Assembly: GCA_026986055.1 (NCBI GenBank)
Contig: JALSPH010000143.1
Span: forward strand, 1-11,369
Length of the DNA stretch: 11,369 nt
Source of the DNA: Campylobacterales bacterium
GTDB lineage: Bacteria; Campylobacterota; Campylobacteria; Campylobacterales; Hydrogenimonadaceae
Direction: 5' to 3'
This document shows positions 1 through 5,407 of the stretch, piece by piece. The notes under the pieces are model-generated. The model ran no database searches, was not told the DNA's origin, and saw only the letters and a program-made list of their open reading frames with translations. Each line of letters starts with the position of its first letter. Position 1 is the first letter of the stretch. The position numbers were made by a program, and so were the translations under genes.

Positions 1-28
1 CCGACATAAACAGCAGCCCTGTAACCAT
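1..28 (-). CDS. Start of an unidentified gene, cut by the window edge
   Basis: An ATG lies one base downstream of the dapF stop codon and opens a frame that stays open to the window edge, giving only MVTGLLFMS. The residues are hydrophobic, as in a signal peptide or first membrane helix, but nine residues cannot identify a family. A purine-rich stretch (GGAGAG) lies about 14 nt upstream, inside the end of dapF, which is far for a ribosome binding site. The tight spacing suggests translation coupled to dapF in the same operon. It could also be a chance open frame. Confidence 0.4.
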
Positions 29-29
29 T

Positions 30-782
30 CTAATCAAATTTTCTCTCCAGTTTGGCATCTAATATATGGCGAACCTCCCCTTTCAGGGTCAATGTCTCGC
101 CCTCTTTGGCAAGTTCCAGCCTCTCGCCGCCCGTTGGAACGACAATCATGGAGTCCGGCACCCTGCCCTCAAGATTTGCACGCAGAAACGATGCGGCCAT
201 GCCCGTTCCGCATGCAAGAGTCTCATCTTCCACACCTCTTTCGTAAGTGCGTACTCTAAGCAGCCCATTTTCGATAGATGCGATATTCACGTTGGCGTCA
301 AACCTGTTGCGCAGCTCTCTTGCCTCATCTTTGTCAAAAGTGTCAACACTCTCGACGATAGCTACAAGGTGGGGCACTCCCGTATCGACAAGCCACCACA
401 CCTTCCCGCCGCTCTCGATGGATTGATCGATAATTTCAGGAGGTGTCAACTCGCTTTTGACAACGCCTCCGTCAACTTCCGCCTCTATGGCACCGGCTTG
501 CGTCAAGAAGCGCATTTTACTTCCTGCAAGCCCCTCTTTCAGGGCATAATGGGCTGCGGCACGACTTCCGTTTCCGCACATTGCGGCACCGCTTCCGTCA
601 GCATTGTAAAACTGCCATTCAAAATCGTAATCGGGATGCGGAAGCAAAACTATCAAACCGTCGGCGCCGACACCCTCTTGCCTGTCGCAAAGGGCTTTAG
701 CCAGATTTGAGCGATCTTTTTTGACAAATGTATGGAAAATCACGAAATCGTTTCCGCTAGCCGAATATTTTGCTACCGTCAT
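30..782 (-). CDS. dapF: Diaminopimelate epimerase
   Basis: DapF interconverts LL- and meso-diaminopimelate in the cytoplasm, supplying lysine and the peptidoglycan cross-linking residue. The 250-residue product has both catalytic cysteine motifs: Cys69 in MCGNGSR and Cys191 in LACGTGMA. The N-terminal ASGNDFV (8-14) and the EGVGADGL segment (36-43) are also typical of the family. An in-frame ATG at 845 would add 21 residues. I chose the ATG at 780-782 because a strong ribosome binding site, AGAGGA, ends 6 nt upstream and because the family begins with a few residues before the SGND motif. Upstream on the same strand are coaE and speE; a separate promoter in the 150-bp gap means dapF need not depend on them. 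Length and motifs are complete, with no sign of damage. Confidence 0.97.
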   Translation of the reverse strand: MTVAKYSASGNDFVIFHTFVKKDRSNLAKALCDRQEGVGADGLIVLLPHPDYDFEWQFYNADGSGAAMCGNGSRAAAHYALKEGLAGSKMRFLTQAGAIEAEVDGGVVKSELTPPEIIDQSIESGGKVWWLVDTGVPHLVAIVESVDTFDKDEARELRNRFDANVNIASIENGLLRVRTYERGVEDETLACGTGMAASFLRANLEGRVPDSMIVVPTGGERLELAKEGETLTLKGEVRHILDAKLERKFD

Positions 783-845
783 CTTGCATCCTCTTTTTAA
801 CAAATCTGCTAATATAATGTAAATTTGCAGTTCGCGCAACATCAA

Positions 846-865
846 CCAATCAATAAATAGATTGG
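846..865 (-). repeat. Small hairpin in the dapF leader
   Basis: CCAATC and GATTGG are perfect inverted repeats of 6 bp around an 8-nt A/T loop. If dapF starts from the TATAAT at 882-887, the hairpin would begin about ten bases into a leader of roughly 90 nt. No T-tract follows on either strand, so it does not look like an intrinsic terminator. It may be a leader structure affecting stability or translation, or chance. Confidence 0.35.
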
Positions 866-881
866 CAAAAAATCGGGTGCA

Positions 882-887
882 ATTATA
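882..887 (-). promoter_or_regulatory. Likely sigma-70 -10 box of dapF
   Basis: On the minus strand the sequence reads TGTGATATAATTGCAC, a perfect TATAAT with the extended TGn motif in front. No TTGACA-like -35 box is visible at the usual distance, which is common in Campylobacterota. Transcription would start near 875, giving a leader of about 90 nt. A weaker alternative, TATATT at 811-816, would give a leader of about 20 nt. Confidence 0.5.
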
Positions 888-932
888 TCACAGCTTAAAG
901 GTCGCTTATATTAAGGAGAATTATTAGTTAAA

Positions 933-1523
933 TTACCTGTTTTTGGTAATCTCATCGAAGACGCGCTCACATTCGCGCTGTAAATCTTTAAGTTTTCTGC
1001 TATTGTCGATAAGGTAGGTGGCCCGCTCCTTTTTCTCCTCTATATCGATCTGAGCATCGAGTCTGGCTTCCGCCTCCTCTTCACTCAGTCCCTCTCTCTC
1101 CATAAGCCTCTTTTTTTGAGTCTCGCGCGGAGCGTAAACCACTATGACCCTATCTATCGGGTAGGCGCCCGTTTCAAAAAAGAGGGGAATATCTATTATG
1201 TAAGGGCCCCCGAGCCTCTCCTGCTCTTCGCTTAGTCTCACTATCTCATCTCTGATTTTTGGGTGGAGCAGCTCTTCGAGCCTCTTTCTCGCCTCTTTGT
1301 CGCCAAATATCAATGCAGCGAGAGCTTTTCTGTCGACAACGCCATCTTTGAGGTACTCTTTCCCGAAAATCTTTTTTATGCTATCGGCCTCTTTTTGAAG
1401 CATCTGCCTCGCAACGGCATCGGCGTCTATAACCCTTAGCCCATAGAGTTTCAGCAGGTTGGAAGCGGTCGATTTTCCGCTCGCTATACCTCCGGTAAGG
1501 GCTATTGCATGTTCGAAAGCCAT
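933..1523 (-). CDS. coaE: Dephospho-CoA kinase
   Basis: CoaE phosphorylates the 3'-hydroxyl of dephospho-CoA, the last step of coenzyme A synthesis, in the cytoplasm. The 196-residue product has the P-loop GGIASGKS (11-18), the DAD motif (33-35), HPKIR (87-91), IPLFFE (112-117) and a C-terminal lid-like helical region rich in E, R and K (TQKKRLMEREGLS onward). Length matches the family. The ATG at 1521-1523 follows the speE stop codon with no gap, so translation is probably coupled to speE; the ribosome binding site is weak (AAAAAGAT). The speE-coaE pairing also occurs in Helicobacter pylori, and coaE with dapF in Campylobacter jejuni, which supports both the assignment and the phylum. Confidence 0.97.
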   Translation of the reverse strand: MAFEHAIALTGGIASGKSTASNLLKLYGLRVIDADAVARQMLQKEADSIKKIFGKEYLKDGVVDRKALAALIFGDKEARKRLEELLHPKIRDEIVRLSEEQERLGGPYIIDIPLFFETGAYPIDRVIVVYAPRETQKKRLMEREGLSEEEAEARLDAQIDIEEKKERATYLIDNSRKLKDLQRECERVFDEITKNR

Positions 1524-2339
1524 CTATCTTTTTATGTACTCTCTCAATTTTTCGAACGTCTCTGTCGGCAGAGCGAATCTAGCCACATGCAGATCGCTGT
1601 TGTAGTAGACAAACCCGTCGGTAAGGTCTGCTCTTTGCAGGTTTATGTCGGCAGTGGGATGGAAAAACCTGCTTCCCATAGCGAGCCACCTCTCACCTCC
1701 AGCCTGAACCATAGATGTGTAGCTAAAAGGCATAACTATCTTGAACCCATCATCAAGTGCCGATAGCGCCGCTTTATGGCCCGCCATATCGAAAAGCTGA
1801 CTCGAAGCATCGGTAACCACCAACCCTTTTTCGCCAAGAAGCCGCCCGATCTCGGCAAAGAAGGAGGCATCGTCGAAATCGATCTCGTCGAATCTGTTTA
1901 GAAAAACTATATCGTAACTCCCCTCTTTGCAACCCTTCATAAACTCAAAAGCCGAACCGCTGTTCAACGCAACACGCTCATCTTGCAAAGCTTTTGAATA
2001 CAACCCGGCAGCTTCGGCAGCTTCGACGACCTCCTCGCTTCTTTCGACAATATCTATCTTTACCTCTTTGTGTTTCAAAAGCTCTGCCGCCAAAGCCCCG
2101 TCACCTCCGTCTACAACCAGAACGGTTTTTGGCTCTTCGTGGGTACACATGGCCGTATGTGCCATGATTTCATGCCTCATTGCACTGTCATGTTCACAAT
2201 AGAGAGCCCTACCGCCGCAAAGAAACACCTTCCCAAAGTAACCGGAGTCGTAAACTTCGACACCGTTTTTGTCGAATATCTTCTCTTTCATACCGTATTC
2301 ATTTCTAAGAACACCATCGACTTCCTGAGTCAACCACAT
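1524..2339 (-). CDS. speE: Spermidine synthase, Helicobacter-type (divergent)
   Basis: Spermidine synthase transfers an aminopropyl group from decarboxylated S-adenosylmethionine to putrescine. The 271-residue product starts MWLTQEV with a later NEY (13-15), closely resembling the H. pylori SpeE start as I remember it. Family features include RHEIMAH (55-61), the cofactor-binding VVDGGDGA (75-82), the acidic Glu99 at the end of the next strand and YYNSDLHVARFALP (245-258). The usual catalytic D(S/T)SDP loop is absent: the equivalent stretch reads DIVFLNRFDEID (143-154). The H. pylori enzyme is also known for a distinct active site, so this may be a lineage form. The start is supported by GGAG 7 nt upstream. 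The gene follows a small membrane protein by 57 bp and abuts coaE. A noncanonical aminopropyltransferase substrate is possible. Confidence 0.86.
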   Translation of the reverse strand: MWLTQEVDGVLRNEYGMKEKIFDKNGVEVYDSGYFGKVFLCGGRALYCEHDSAMRHEIMAHTAMCTHEEPKTVLVVDGGDGALAAELLKHKEVKIDIVERSEEVVEAAEAAGLYSKALQDERVALNSGSAFEFMKGCKEGSYDIVFLNRFDEIDFDDASFFAEIGRLLGEKGLVVTDASSQLFDMAGHKAALSALDDGFKIVMPFSYTSMVQAGGERWLAMGSRFFHPTADINLQRADLTDGFVYYNSDLHVARFALPTETFEKLREYIKR

Positions 2340-2396
2340 ATCAAACTCCGATTTTCAAATTTTGCAAGATTGTATCAAAATCGCTTTAAAGGGGTT

Positions 2397-2693
2397 TTAA
2401 CCAAAAAGGCTTTTGCCGGCAAGAAAGGTAACAAATATGAGCAGAGTCAAGACGCCGAACCTGTTTATATATCTTTTGTTGTTTATAAATACGGATATTA
2501 CGGTACCGGCAAGAACAAGAAGTATCAAGATGGCATAAAGTATGAATATGAGTGCTATCTGCTCTTCTGGAAGCTCCATTTTCGGAGCATCGAAAACAAA
2601 TGTCTGTGCCGCAATCCATACGATCCAGATGAAAATCATCACCGAAAAAAAGAGCAACCAAAAAAGCATCTGAACTTTACCGCTTTGCTTCAT
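2397..2693 (-). CDS. Small three-helix membrane protein, unknown function
   Basis: I do not recognise the family. The 98-residue product is almost entirely hydrophobic, with three likely membrane segments at about 9-30, 45-69 and 77-95. Short charged stretches lie between them: DAPKMELPEEQ (35-45) and NNKRYINR (71-78). By the positive-inside rule the second stretch would be cytoplasmic. The start ATG at 2691-2693 has GGAG about 12 nt upstream, somewhat far, and a TATAAT about 30 nt upstream. It is the first gene of the minus-strand run and sits 57 bp before speE, so the two are probably cotranscribed. No motif suggests polyamine transport, and the protein is too small for a typical transporter. 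Codon use resembles its neighbours. Confidence 0.75.
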   Translation of the reverse strand: MKQSGKVQMLFWLLFFSVMIFIWIVWIAAQTFVFDAPKMELPEEQIALIFILYAILILLVLAGTVISVFINNKRYINRFGVLTLLIFVTFLAGKSLFG

Positions 2694-2720
2694 ATATGAA
2701 ATTTACTCCAAAATATTTAC

Positions 2721-2728
2721 ATTATAAT
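2721..2728. promoter_or_regulatory. Symmetrical -10 element shared by divergent genes
   Basis: The 8-mer ATTATAAT contains TATAAT on the plus strand (2723-2728) and TATAAT on the minus strand (2721-2726). Plus-strand transcription would start near 2735, about 20 nt before the thiamine-binding protein gene. Minus-strand transcription would start near 2714, about 20 nt before the small membrane protein gene. It is the only convincing -10 for either gene in the 62-bp intergenic region. Polymerase could use it in only one direction at a time. Confidence 0.5.
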
Positions 2729-2755
2729 ACTCAAAAAAGATTTAAGGAGAGCATC

Positions 2756-3061
2756 ATGAGCGCACTGGTCGAATTCGCCATGTTTCCCACCGACAAAGGG
2801 GAGAGTGTAAGCGCATATGTCAGCAGAATCATGAAGGTTTTCAAAGAGAACGGCATAGAGCATATACTTACACCGATGGGGACGATATTCGAATGCGAAA
2901 CGGTAGAGGAGGCGACGGAGGTGATAAACCTCGCCTACTCCGTACTTGAACCGGACTGCAACAGGGTTTATACCAACATAAAAATGGATATACGAAAAGG
3001 GAAATCGGGCCGTATAAAGCAGAAGATAGCTTCTATTCAAAAACATTTATCGGAAAGTTAA
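2756..3061 (+). CDS. MTH1187-family thiamine-binding protein
   Basis: The 101-residue product matches the MTH1187/YqgV family (Pfam Thiamine_BP, formerly DUF77), small cytoplasmic ferredoxin-fold proteins reported to bind thiamine or its precursors. Supporting features are the opening ALVEFAMFPTDKGESVSAYV (3-22), the HILTPMGTIFEC segment (36-47) and the C-terminal basic helix with DIRKGKSGRIKQKI. Length is normal for the family. An in-frame ATG at 2696 lies upstream, but the ATG at 2756 has AAGGAGA directly before it and begins where homologues begin. The gene appears to have its own promoter (TATAAT at 2723-2728), and the next promoter starts one base after its stop codon, so it is likely monocistronic. 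No thiamine biosynthesis gene is nearby, so its physiological ligand remains uncertain. Confidence 0.87.
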   Translation: MSALVEFAMFPTDKGESVSAYVSRIMKVFKENGIEHILTPMGTIFECETVEEATEVINLAYSVLEPDCNRVYTNIKMDIRKGKSGRIKQKIASIQKHLSES

Positions 3062-3078
3062 TGTGATATAATTTCACA
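3062..3078 (+). promoter_or_regulatory. Extended -10 promoter inside an inverted repeat, for the purM operon
   Basis: The sequence TGTGATATAATTTCACA holds a perfect TATAAT (3067-3072) preceded by the extended TGn motif. It is framed by inverted halves TGTGA and TCACA with a 7-nt spacer. Transcription would start near 3079, about 23 nt before the next start codon. The inverted repeat could be a regulator binding site that blocks the -10, or a by-product of the extended -10 sequence. Confidence 0.5.
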
Positions 3079-3101
3079 AAATTTTGGTATGGAGGCATAA
3101 T

Positions 3102-3341
3102 ATGTGCGCTGAAAGAGTTCAGAGAATTTTGACCGCTATAATGCTTGGGATAGCTCTTATGTTCATGGCCCAGGGAGCGGGAGGAGATGCGCTTTCGCTC
3201 AAAATCGGAGTCGCTCTTCAAGTTTTTATCATAATAATGATGCTGGTTTGGGCATTTACCAACTTCTGTCCATCTCTTTGGTTCTTCAACAAAGTGTTCG
3301 GGCCGTGCGACTGGGACAAAAAGAAGACTTCAGATGAGTAA
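3102..3341 (+). CDS. Small DUF2892-like membrane protein
   Basis: The 79-residue product has two membrane segments, about 9-25 and 34-52, followed by a short cysteine-containing tail, NFCPSLWFFNKVFGPCDWDK (54-73). Two helices followed by FCP, a leucine/phenylalanine-rich stretch and a late GxC resemble DUF2892, the YgaP-type inner membrane domain, though the tail is not a perfect match. In other proteins this domain is found alone or fused to rhodanese; no rhodanese is present here. I chose the ATG at 3102 because GGAGG lies 6 nt upstream; an upstream TTG at 3084 has no such site. The last 8 bases overlap the start of purM, so the two are translated from one message. Function is unknown. Confidence 0.78.
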   Translation: MCAERVQRILTAIMLGIALMFMAQGAGGDALSLKIGVALQVFIIIMMLVWAFTNFCPSLWFFNKVFGPCDWDKKKTSDE

Positions 3342-4329
3342 CGTAAGCTACAAAGATGCCGGCGTAGATATAGATGCCGGAAACGCCTTCGTCGAGGCCA
3401 TAAAACCGGCCGTCAAATCCACTTTCGACTCCAACGTCATAGGCGGTATCGGCTCTTTCGCCGGAGCCTACGCCCTTCCCGGTGGCTACAAAGAGCCCGT
3501 CATGCTTGCGGCTACCGATGGAGTCGGCACCAAACTCAAACTTGCCATCGAAAGCGGTAAACTTGACACCGTAGGGGTCGACCTTGTGGCTATGTGCGTA
3601 AACGACCTCATATGCAACTTCGGGACACCCCTCTTTTTCCTCGACTACTACGCAACGGGCAAGCTTGAAGTCGAAGAGGCGAAAGCCGTAGTAGAAGGGA
3701 TCGCTGAAGGGTGCCGTCAGAGCGAGTGTGCCCTAATAGGCGGAGAGACTGCCGAAATGCCCGGAATGTACAGCGAAAAAGATTTCGACCTGGCCGGATT
3801 TAGCGTAGGAATCGCCGAAAAGAGCGAAATGAACAGGCTAGAGCACGTAAAAGAGGGAGATATTCTGGTGGCACTGCCAAGCAGCGGAATACACTCCAAC
3901 GGCTTCTCTCTGGTTAGAAAACTTCTTTTTGAAAAACTCGGCATGAGCTTTGACGACAATTTTGAAGGCAAGCCTCTTATCGATACACTTTTGACACCTA
4001 CGCGAATCTATGTCAAAACATTCAAGCGATTAAAAGATAAGATAAACGCACTTGCCCATATTACCGGCGGCGGCCTTGTCGAAAACCTCCCCAGGGTGCT
4101 TCCTGAAAACCTGCATGCATACATAGACTCCTCCAAAATCAGAACCCTGCCCATATTCGACCTCATCGGCGAACATGTAGAGAGAGAGGAGATGTTCCGC
4201 ACCTTCAATATGGGTGTCGGAATGGTTCTTGCCGTAAGCCCCGACAACGTTACCGAAGTTCTTGAAAACAGCGACGGCTACGTAATAGGCGAACTCAAAG
4301 CAGGCGAAAAAGGTGTGACTCTCTTTTGA
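3334..4329 (+). CDS. purM: Phosphoribosylformylglycinamidine cyclo-ligase (AIR synthetase)
   Basis: PurM uses ATP to close the imidazole ring of FGAM to aminoimidazole ribonucleotide, step five of purine synthesis. The 331-residue length is typical. Motifs in order: GVDIDAGN (10-17), GGIGSFAG (37-44), AATDGVGTK (59-67), MCVNDL (87-92), the GGETAEMPGMY signature (136-146) and ITGGGL in the C-terminal half. The gene begins 8 bases inside the preceding small membrane protein gene and ends with a TGA that overlaps the TTG start of the ElyC-like gene, so the three form a tightly coupled operon. I see no purine riboswitch or PurR-like operator upstream. C. jejuni has purM beside coaE and dapF on the opposite strand, similar to the arrangement here. 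Confidence 0.98.
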   Translation: MSNVSYKDAGVDIDAGNAFVEAIKPAVKSTFDSNVIGGIGSFAGAYALPGGYKEPVMLAATDGVGTKLKLAIESGKLDTVGVDLVAMCVNDLICNFGTPLFFLDYYATGKLEVEEAKAVVEGIAEGCRQSECALIGGETAEMPGMYSEKDFDLAGFSVGIAEKSEMNRLEHVKEGDILVALPSSGIHSNGFSLVRKLLFEKLGMSFDDNFEGKPLIDTLLTPTRIYVKTFKRLKDKINALAHITGGGLVENLPRVLPENLHAYIDSSKIRTLPIFDLIGEHVEREEMFRTFNMGVGMVLAVSPDNVTEVLENSDGYVIGELKAGEKGVTLF

Positions 4330-5102
4330 TATTCTCCATATCGAAAATCTTTACCGCCTTTATTCTGCCGCCGGGGTTTTTTATCCTGATCCTGGCGCTC
4401 TGCGCAATTTTTATAAAGCGGGCAAGACTCCCTCTTGGGCTTGCCGCCGCTTTTTTGTACCTTATCAGCATAAATCCGGTAGCGGACAAGATGCTATCTT
4501 ATTACGAAGATCCCTTTAGAAGCCAAACCATACCCCAAAAAGCGAATGCGGTCGTAACGCTCGGCGGCGGCAATATAGAAGGAAACCCGATACCTTTGGT
4601 AGATGAATCTTTCAAACGCCACATATACGGTCTCTCCATAGCCAAGAAGCTTGATATTCCCGTAATCGTAAGCGGCAGAGGGGATGAAGGGTACAACGAG
4701 TTTCTGGGCCTTTTGGATACGTTAAGAGCCCTTGATCCGATAGTTGCGAAAGAGATGAACGTCTCAAAAGGGTACGTAGAGCATTTTGCCATCATTCCTG
4801 AAACCGAGAGTGCGGATACCTACGAAAATGCGAAAAACGCCGTCTCCATCATAGGGAAGGAAGATCCGGCCATCATCGTCGTGACTTCCGCTTACCACAT
4901 GAAACGGGCCCTCCGCCTCTTTCGGCTTGCCGGCGTAAAAAACCTATACCCAGCAGCAGTAAACTTCTATATAAACAGAGGCAAGAGTTCATACGATTGG
5001 CGCGATTTTCTCCCATCCATAGAGGCGCTCTCAAACAGTTACAGAGCGATGCACGAGTTTTTCGGTCTGATAAAAGTTAGACTCAGAGAGCTTAGAGGGT
5101 AG
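4326..5102 (+). CDS. ElyC/SanA/YdcF-family (DUF218) membrane protein
   Basis: The 258-residue product has two N-terminal membrane helices (about 10-30 and 35-50) and a DUF218 domain from about 73. Family motifs are AVVTLGGG (75-82), IVSGRGDE (114-121), ETESADTYENA (159-169) and VVTSAYHMKRA (185-195). Length and layout match E. coli ElyC (about 259 residues), an envelope biogenesis factor affecting peptidoglycan and lipid-carrier steps; the short family members SanA and YdcF differ in size. The biochemical activity of the family is not settled. The start must be TTG at 4326: there is no in-frame ATG or GTG before the first helix, and the next ATG would delete both helices. TTGA overlaps the purM stop, so translation is probably reinitiated. 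No intrinsic terminator follows. Confidence 0.85.
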   Translation: MIFSISKIFTAFILPPGFFILILALCAIFIKRARLPLGLAAAFLYLISINPVADKMLSYYEDPFRSQTIPQKANAVVTLGGGNIEGNPIPLVDESFKRHIYGLSIAKKLDIPVIVSGRGDEGYNEFLGLLDTLRALDPIVAKEMNVSKGYVEHFAIIPETESADTYENAKNAVSIIGKEDPAIIVVTSAYHMKRALRLFRLAGVKNLYPAAVNFYINRGKSSYDWRDFLPSIEALSNSYRAMHEFFGLIKVRLRELRG

Positions 5103-5189
5103 TTTTGGGATACGGGATATGGGGGTTAGGATGTGGTTGCTTGGATATAGGGGTTGGGAAGTGGTTGTTGGGATACGGGGGTTGGATGA
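5103..5189 (-). terminator. Possible Rho-dependent termination (rut-like) region after the tRNA genes
   Basis: Read on the minus strand, directly downstream of tRNA-Asp, these 87 bases contain 41 C and only 3 G, with many CC, TC and AC steps and little capacity to fold. Rho is known to load on C-rich, G-poor, unstructured RNA. No hairpin followed by a T-tract is present here, so this is the best candidate for ending the tRNA transcript before it runs antisense into the ElyC-like gene. Function is inferred from composition and position. Confidence 0.4.
5116..5189. repeat. Degenerate 28-nt tandem repeat, about 2.7 copies
   Basis: Copies start at 5116, 5144 and 5172, exactly 28 bases apart, each opening with GATA followed by a run of four or five G and then TT. 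The first two copies agree over most of their length, including AGTG/ATGTG and GGTTG blocks; the third diverges where it approaches the tRNA-Asp end. A partial GATACGG just before the first copy (5109-5115) may be a remnant. The period is not a multiple of three and no frame is coding. There are no spacers, so it is not a CRISPR array. Confidence 0.65.
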
Positions 5190-5266
5190 TGGCGCGGTGG
5201 ACGAGACTCGAACTCGCGACCCCCGCCGTGACAGGGCGGTATTCTAACCAACTGAACTACCACCGC
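5190..5266 (-). tRNA. tRNA-Asp (anticodon GUC)
   Basis: The reverse complement folds as a complete cloverleaf. The acceptor stem is GCGGTGG paired with CCACCGC, with discriminator G and an encoded CCA (5190-5192). The D-stem is GTTC/GAAT, the anticodon stem CCGCC/GGCGG around CTGTCAC, and the T-stem GCGAG/CTCGT around TTCGAGT. The anticodon GTC is at 5230-5232. G as discriminator base is the aspartate identity norm. It lies 36 bp downstream of tRNA-Lys and is probably processed from the same transcript. Confidence 0.97.
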
Positions 5267-5302
5267 ACCTATTAACAGGATTATCAATCTTGTATGTTAT
5301 GG

Positions 5303-5378
5303 TGGTGACCCGTGTTGGGTTCGAACCAACGGCCCATTCCTTAAAAGGGAATTGCTCTACCGGCTGAGCTAACGGGTC
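5303..5378 (-). tRNA. tRNA-Lys (anticodon UUU)
   Basis: The reverse complement gives a 76-nt cloverleaf. The acceptor stem is GACCCGT/ACGGGTC, with discriminator A and an encoded CCA (5303-5305). The D-stem is GCTC/GAGC, the anticodon stem ATTCC/GGAAT around CTTTTAA, and the T-stem GTTGG/CCAAC around TTCGAAC. The anticodon TTT is at 5343-5345 and reads AAA and AAG lysine codons. It is the first gene of the two-tRNA transcript. Confidence 0.97.
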
Positions 5379-5390
5379 AACAGGAGTGAA

Positions 5391-5396
5391 ATTATA
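5391..5396 (-). promoter_or_regulatory. Likely -10 box of the tRNA-Lys/tRNA-Asp operon
   Basis: The minus strand reads GGCTATAATTTC, a perfect TATAAT. Transcription would start near 5384, about six bases before the mature tRNA-Lys 5' end, a short leader of the kind expected for a tRNA gene. The upstream part of the promoter overlaps the stop codon of the sensor kinase gene on the same strand, so read-through from that operon could also feed the tRNAs. Confidence 0.55.
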
Positions 5397-5407
5397 GCCG
5401 CTTTTCT

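Noticed and set aside
66..710. A 214-codon plus-strand open frame opposite dapF
   Set aside because: It is antisense to a clear DapF sequence, has no recognisable domain and no ribosome binding site; a shadow of the dapF codon pattern.
932..950. Intrinsic terminator at the end of coaE (ATTACC and GGTAAT)
   Set aside because: The stem is 6 bp and A/T-rich, it lies inside the coding end, and no T-tract follows on the minus strand.
2070..2699. A 209-codon plus-strand open frame
   Set aside because: It lies opposite the start of speE and the whole small membrane protein gene, has a low-complexity charged sequence, and has no family resemblance.
3062..3078. A classical CRP operator
   Set aside because: The spacer between TGTGA and TCACA is 7 bases rather than 6, and the first half is also explained by the extended -10. 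Kept only as a possible inverted-repeat operator.
5116..5189. CRISPR array
   Set aside because: The 28-nt units are directly adjacent and degenerate, with no spacers, and no cas genes are present.
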